Both the position numbers and the translations under genes were made by a program. Below are positions 60,095 to 64,000 of a stretch of DNA of 64,000 nt, in pieces; the stretch's first letter is position 1, and every line of letters begins with the position of its first letter. Where the stretch lies: the NCBI RefSeq assembly GCF_016086655.4, contig NC_052134.2:39245971-39309970 (forward strand), given 5' to 3'. Below the pieces are notes generated by a model, which was not told the origin of the DNA, did not search any database, and saw nothing but the letters and a program-made list of their open reading frames with translations. The stretch is from Lepeophtheirus salmonis (Eukaryota > Arthropoda > Copepoda > Siphonostomatoida > Caligidae).

Positions 60095-62025
60095 GATAAA
60101 TACTTGTGAACTCGAGAGTGATGATAGTAATACTGATATTCACTGTAATACTAATATTGAATCATGTACAGCTGATTCGAAGGAGGGAGTAACACTTCTA
60201 AGAACTATTTCAGGGAGTTCCCAGTTTTATGTACTTATCATCATTTTCTTATCATAATAAGTTTTTTACATTTTAGTTATGGTATCATGAGTCATCCCTA
60301 TCACTCGTTGTGTCTTTCTGAAACTTTGTAATTAATTACTTATCAGTATTAAAAAAATCCATGTTACGTTCAATATCGGTCCATTCAAGCAAGCTTCTCT
60401 TGCTTTTACTCTTTCCGTTAGTACCTATGTTTGTTTAATTTATACATGAAGTTATACGTATACACGACTATAACTTAGGCTTTACAAATATTTTATAGAC
60501 AAAGCAAAGTATTACGCATCGGGATTATATAATATACAGTAGGGTGTCCCAAAACGTTATTTTTTTGGTTTTACTTAACGTAGGATCACTTCAAATTCGC
60601 GTAATTAATCGTAGATTGCCAATATAAATTTTTAAATATTATTAATCTATAATATAAAATTTAGAAAAATATATATTAATTGTTATATTAATATTTAGGT
60701 GCAAAGGATACACGAAGATTCGATTTGCATGTAACAACACTTTACTACACCGAATTTTAAAGGTTTCCAACTGCACACTTCTCAAAATGTATATTTAAAC
60801 TTATTCAGAATATTTTTATAACTTTACTCACAATAGTTTTAATCAATGACTTCTTGAAGTCCTTGGTTCTCATAATTCCCTGAGTATTTTTATGCTAAGA
60901 AAGTACGAAGGAGTTCTGAAAAGTTTCCGACCTCATCTTGAAGATAACAGCGCTCGTAAATAAGAGCAAATCAATAATTTAAACGGAATTTAATACAAAA
61001 AAAAAAAAATTTAAAAAAAACATCTTAATATAGTCATATATGTATTAAATATTCACATTGTATGAAGAAAAAAATAATTGTCAAATTTATGCAAAAAATG
61101 ATTTAAGAGTATTTAATTCGGAAAAACATATTAAACATTATTAGAACATCGATATTTCATTGCACAAGGGATCAGAGGACTCTGATAAACATAGTATTTA
61201 GATTTCTATAAACTGTATGAAGAGAAATTCTTGATTGATTATCGTCTGTTGTCGTTGCCTTGATTTAGGAGCTAGAATGTGATCATTCCTCAATGAAAAC
61301 TTAAGTTTTATGATATGAAATGTTAGCCCCTTTCCTCAAAGCACCTCGAAATTACTATCATGTCAAGAACTCTACTTTATTTAATGATCAGTTACTACGA
61401 GTCAAGGAATAATTCATCAATAAATTATATTCATATTTTCGTGAAAAATCCTGATCCAAAACGATTTGAGCTTTTCTTTATCTTATGATTCAGTTCTTGG
61501 TCACAAAAGAGACAAATTTCCAGGACTGAACTTCTTTGAAATTGCGATCTAAATGAGGATAAGAGCCAGTCAAAACTCATCTAGGAACTCTTTCCGAAGA
61601 AACAAGAAGACTTAGGCAAGGAGATGAATAGGCGAATTCCTCTTGGCTAATGAATGTTTGAATATATGAGATAAATTCCAAAATAAAAAGTTTCAGTGAA
61701 ACGAGAACTTTGGTTTTGATATCATAGAATATTCAAATACTAAGATATAATTTTATTATGTAACAAACTTGACTCCATTCTTAAAATTAGCCAAAAACAA
61801 ATAATTTAAGTACGGAAAACCTCAGTGACATCCTTTTAAAACAACCCATTTATTTAATTTTACATCCCTCACACAGTAAAAAATAGTTGATTCTATTTCT
61901 TAACAAACTCTTGAGCCTTTGGTTTTATTCCAATAAGGCATGAGCGTTGTTTAGTTATATTAGTTTGTAAAGAAGGCAACAAAGGGCGGCGCCTTAAAAA
62001 AAATAATGAGTACTATATAGACGGG
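60095..62025. other. Upstream flank of the cystatin gene and AT-rich DNA
   Basis: No further gene is recognised. At 60540 CAGTAGGGTGTCCCAAAACG resembles a mariner-type terminal repeat without a partner. At about 60905-60960 GGAGTTCTGAAAAGTTTCCG followed by ACCTCATCTTGAAGATAACAG resembles, from memory, the 5' end of mariner elements, again with no transposase behind it. No TATA box or initiator could be assigned with confidence. Confidence 0.4.
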
Positions 62026-62059
62026 TTTCAGAGATGGGAGAAGTGTGTAGAATTACAAG

Positions 62060-63045
62060 GAAACTATGTTGAAAAATAAAATAAAACTTTTGTATCTTCA
62101 AGATCTCCAAAATATTGTTAAACTTCTGATATCTTCGAGTAGACCTCAATTCGATGATAATTTGTTAGCTAACTTTTATAAAAATAGTCTCATGCATGTT
62201 TTCTCTTATATGAAACACAAATCTGGGCCACTCAATATGAGTTTTGACGAATTTGAATTGGATGACTGTACTCAATTGACCGATAACCATAGCATTGTAA
62301 ACCTTTTTAACGACTTCTTTCACTCAGCTTACTCAACAGATTCTGAGACTTCCTAAATTGATCAACCACTTCCAGATAACCGTCCTCACCTATCCAAGAT
62401 TTTCTGTGTACAAATCAGTTGTCCTAGGATCCATTTCCTTCCTCAATAGTTCTTTCTTGTCGGGTCCTGATGGGATTTGTGCTTTCTTCTTGAAGAATTT
62501 AGTAATATTTCTTCACTCTTACTATATTCAACACCGCAATGCAGGAGGGAGTGGTGCCATTTGACTGGAAATGCGCCAATATTCTCCCAATACACTAGAA
62601 AGGAAGCCATAATTGGAAGTTCGTAATTACCGACCAATTTCCATCATAAGCCAGATCTCTCAACTAATAGAGAAGCTAATCAATTCTGGAGTGAAAAACT
62701 TTTTTTGACAAACACAATTTGATATTTCCCAGACAACATGGATTCCGAAGTGGAAGGTATTGTGTTACAAACTTGTTATCATTCTGTTATGATATGATTA
62801 TTATGATGTCTAAAATTATTAAGGGACTGACTAATTGTAACATCAAGACCAAAGAATATAGTAAGGGGTACAACACAAGGTCGTCTTCCGATTTTTACTT
62901 TGCTCAGCCATCGGCAAATACTTATTACCTCCAACATAGCTTTTTCAATCAAACTATACGGATATGGAACTGCCTCCCCGAAGAGATGAGAAGAGCGTAT
63001 TTACTTTACGGTTTTCAGAGATTTTTAAAAAGTAAACTACTTTAA
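62060..63045 (+). pseudogene. Non-LTR retrotransposon ORF2 relic (Jockey/CR1-like reverse transcriptase)
   Basis: The first part (62066-62356) looks like the linker before the polymerase, with LTDNHSIVNLFNDFFHSAYS. Next come FLSGPDGICAFFLKN (the GPDGI motif), GVVPFDWKCANILPIH-like sequence near 62550, ITDQFPSIISQISQLIEKLI (RT motif 2) and FPRQHGFRSGRYCVTNLLSF (HGFR block). Then the frame jumps directly to the ORF tail: YNTRSSSDFYFAQPSANTYY, FFNQTIRIWNCLPEEMR, FLKSKLL and a stop at about 63045. The catalytic YxDD region and thumb are deleted, the endonuclease is absent, and several frameshifts are present. The order and motifs fit Jockey/CR1-group elements; the exact clade is uncertain. Confidence 0.8.
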
Positions 63046-63049
63046 TTCT

Positions 63050-64000
63050 ACACTAGGAATCTCAGGTGTAACTTTTTTTTTTTTTGCATTTATCATTAAA
63101 TTCTATCAAACAATTTTACTAGTCTATTTTAAATCACAATTTCCCTATATTATTTCATCTAATTTTATTAATATTATCTTTTATAAGTCTACTTCATTAT
63201 ATCATTTCATTCTACCACATTATTTCATTAAATTTGATCATATTTTATCATGAGTCGACAATATTGGGCTTTTTTTAGCCATTGGTTGAAACTAAAGTAC
63301 TCTAGGCAAAGAGTGGACACTCAAGGCAAGGAAGGTAGGATTTAGTAGTTCTCAATTCTGATTAGCATAAAATTAGAAGCCGCTCCATATTCCTCCAGAC
63401 ATGCATTCACTTTGAACAGGCCGTCTCCCCCATAGTAAAAAGAGAAGCGTGAGCGCGACTACGTCACAACAATAACATGATATTATAATTTATAGCCTTA
63501 TAGGTCGGTGTTAGAAACATAGTCTTCCTTGTCTTTTGATTGCATTGTTTTTTTGTTCCCCTTAACCGCTCTTTCCCAAGAGACCTTTAGTCGAAACCAA
63601 ACAAATAAATACAAATTCCTTGGTGCAATGAGTGATAAATAAAGTTTTTGTAAATCAATGTTTGCTAAAGATTTGATTATGATGTTAATTATCACATTTA
63701 TTAACTCACTAACACGTTGTTATTTTATTGTATCTCGCAACCTTTCTTTCATAAAGAAACAGAAAAAAGTTCCAAAATTTGTGAGCCAATTATAATGCAA
63801 TCAATCAACATTCAGAACACAAATCAAGGGAGAAGAAACGTAAGCATTGACAGCTGAAAACAAAAAGCTGTATTCATTTTGTATTTTGATTAGTAATTTT
63901 TGATCGAAGAAATAACAAGGAGCCATCGTAGGCGTTTTGCATTTAGCATTTGATTAATGTTAAAAAGAAAAGTATATATGTATGACAGAGAGTACTGTAG
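63050..64000. other. 3' flank of the retrotransposon relic and AT-rich DNA
   Basis: A T-run at about 63072-63083 follows the ORF tail. From about 63110 to 63250 CATTATTTCATT-like units recur loosely about every 15-30 bp and may be the element's 3' UTR or low-complexity DNA. A short GC-richer patch lies at 63380-63470. No genes recognised. Confidence 0.4.

Noticed and set aside
60905..60960. Possible mariner 5' end
   Set aside because: The resemblance to a remembered end sequence is suggestive, but there is no opposite end, no TA duplication pair and no transposase nearby, so I did not list it as an element.

Overview
This window is AT-rich, gene-poor eukaryotic (animal) DNA. Open frames are short, one gene has a GT-AG intron, and decayed class II transposons with some non-LTR sequence are scattered throughout. 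The mix of many DD37D (maT-type) and mariner-like transposase relics, a ZBED5/Charlie-type hAT and a stefin-type cystatin fits a crustacean. A caligid copepod such as a salmon louse is my guess from recognised transposase families, not something the sequence proves.

Layout. 1-5 kb: one TIR-bounded DD37D element (1160-2029) and two coding-like stretches of unknown origin. 5-10 kb: two more transposase relics and a GC-rich perfect hairpin (7856-7907). 10-17 kb: almost empty apart from one coding-like stretch near 14.7 kb. 17-28 kb: a cluster of DD37D and mariner transposase relics, mostly on the minus strand. 28-48 kb: mostly unique-looking AT-rich DNA with non-autonomous repeats, including a MITE with a perfect 8-bp target duplication (38012-38666), and one transposase relic at 39 kb. 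48-52 kb: an inverted array of about 105-bp units, then a nearly full-length but dead hAT element (49787-51963) with both terminal repeats. 53-58 kb: another DD37D relic, and an insertion at 57411-58157 whose empty site is preserved in a related repeat at 42 kb. 59-60 kb: the only intact gene I can defend, a two-exon cystatin B/stefin gene on the minus strand (CDS 59095-60088). 62-63 kb: a decayed non-LTR retrotransposon.

Apart from the cystatin, no genes work together here. The other coding signals are dead transposon proteins or unassigned coding-like fragments. No tRNA, rRNA or CRISPR array was seen. Transposase identities come from reading conserved motifs by eye in up to three frames, so boundaries are approximate unless terminal repeats are stated.
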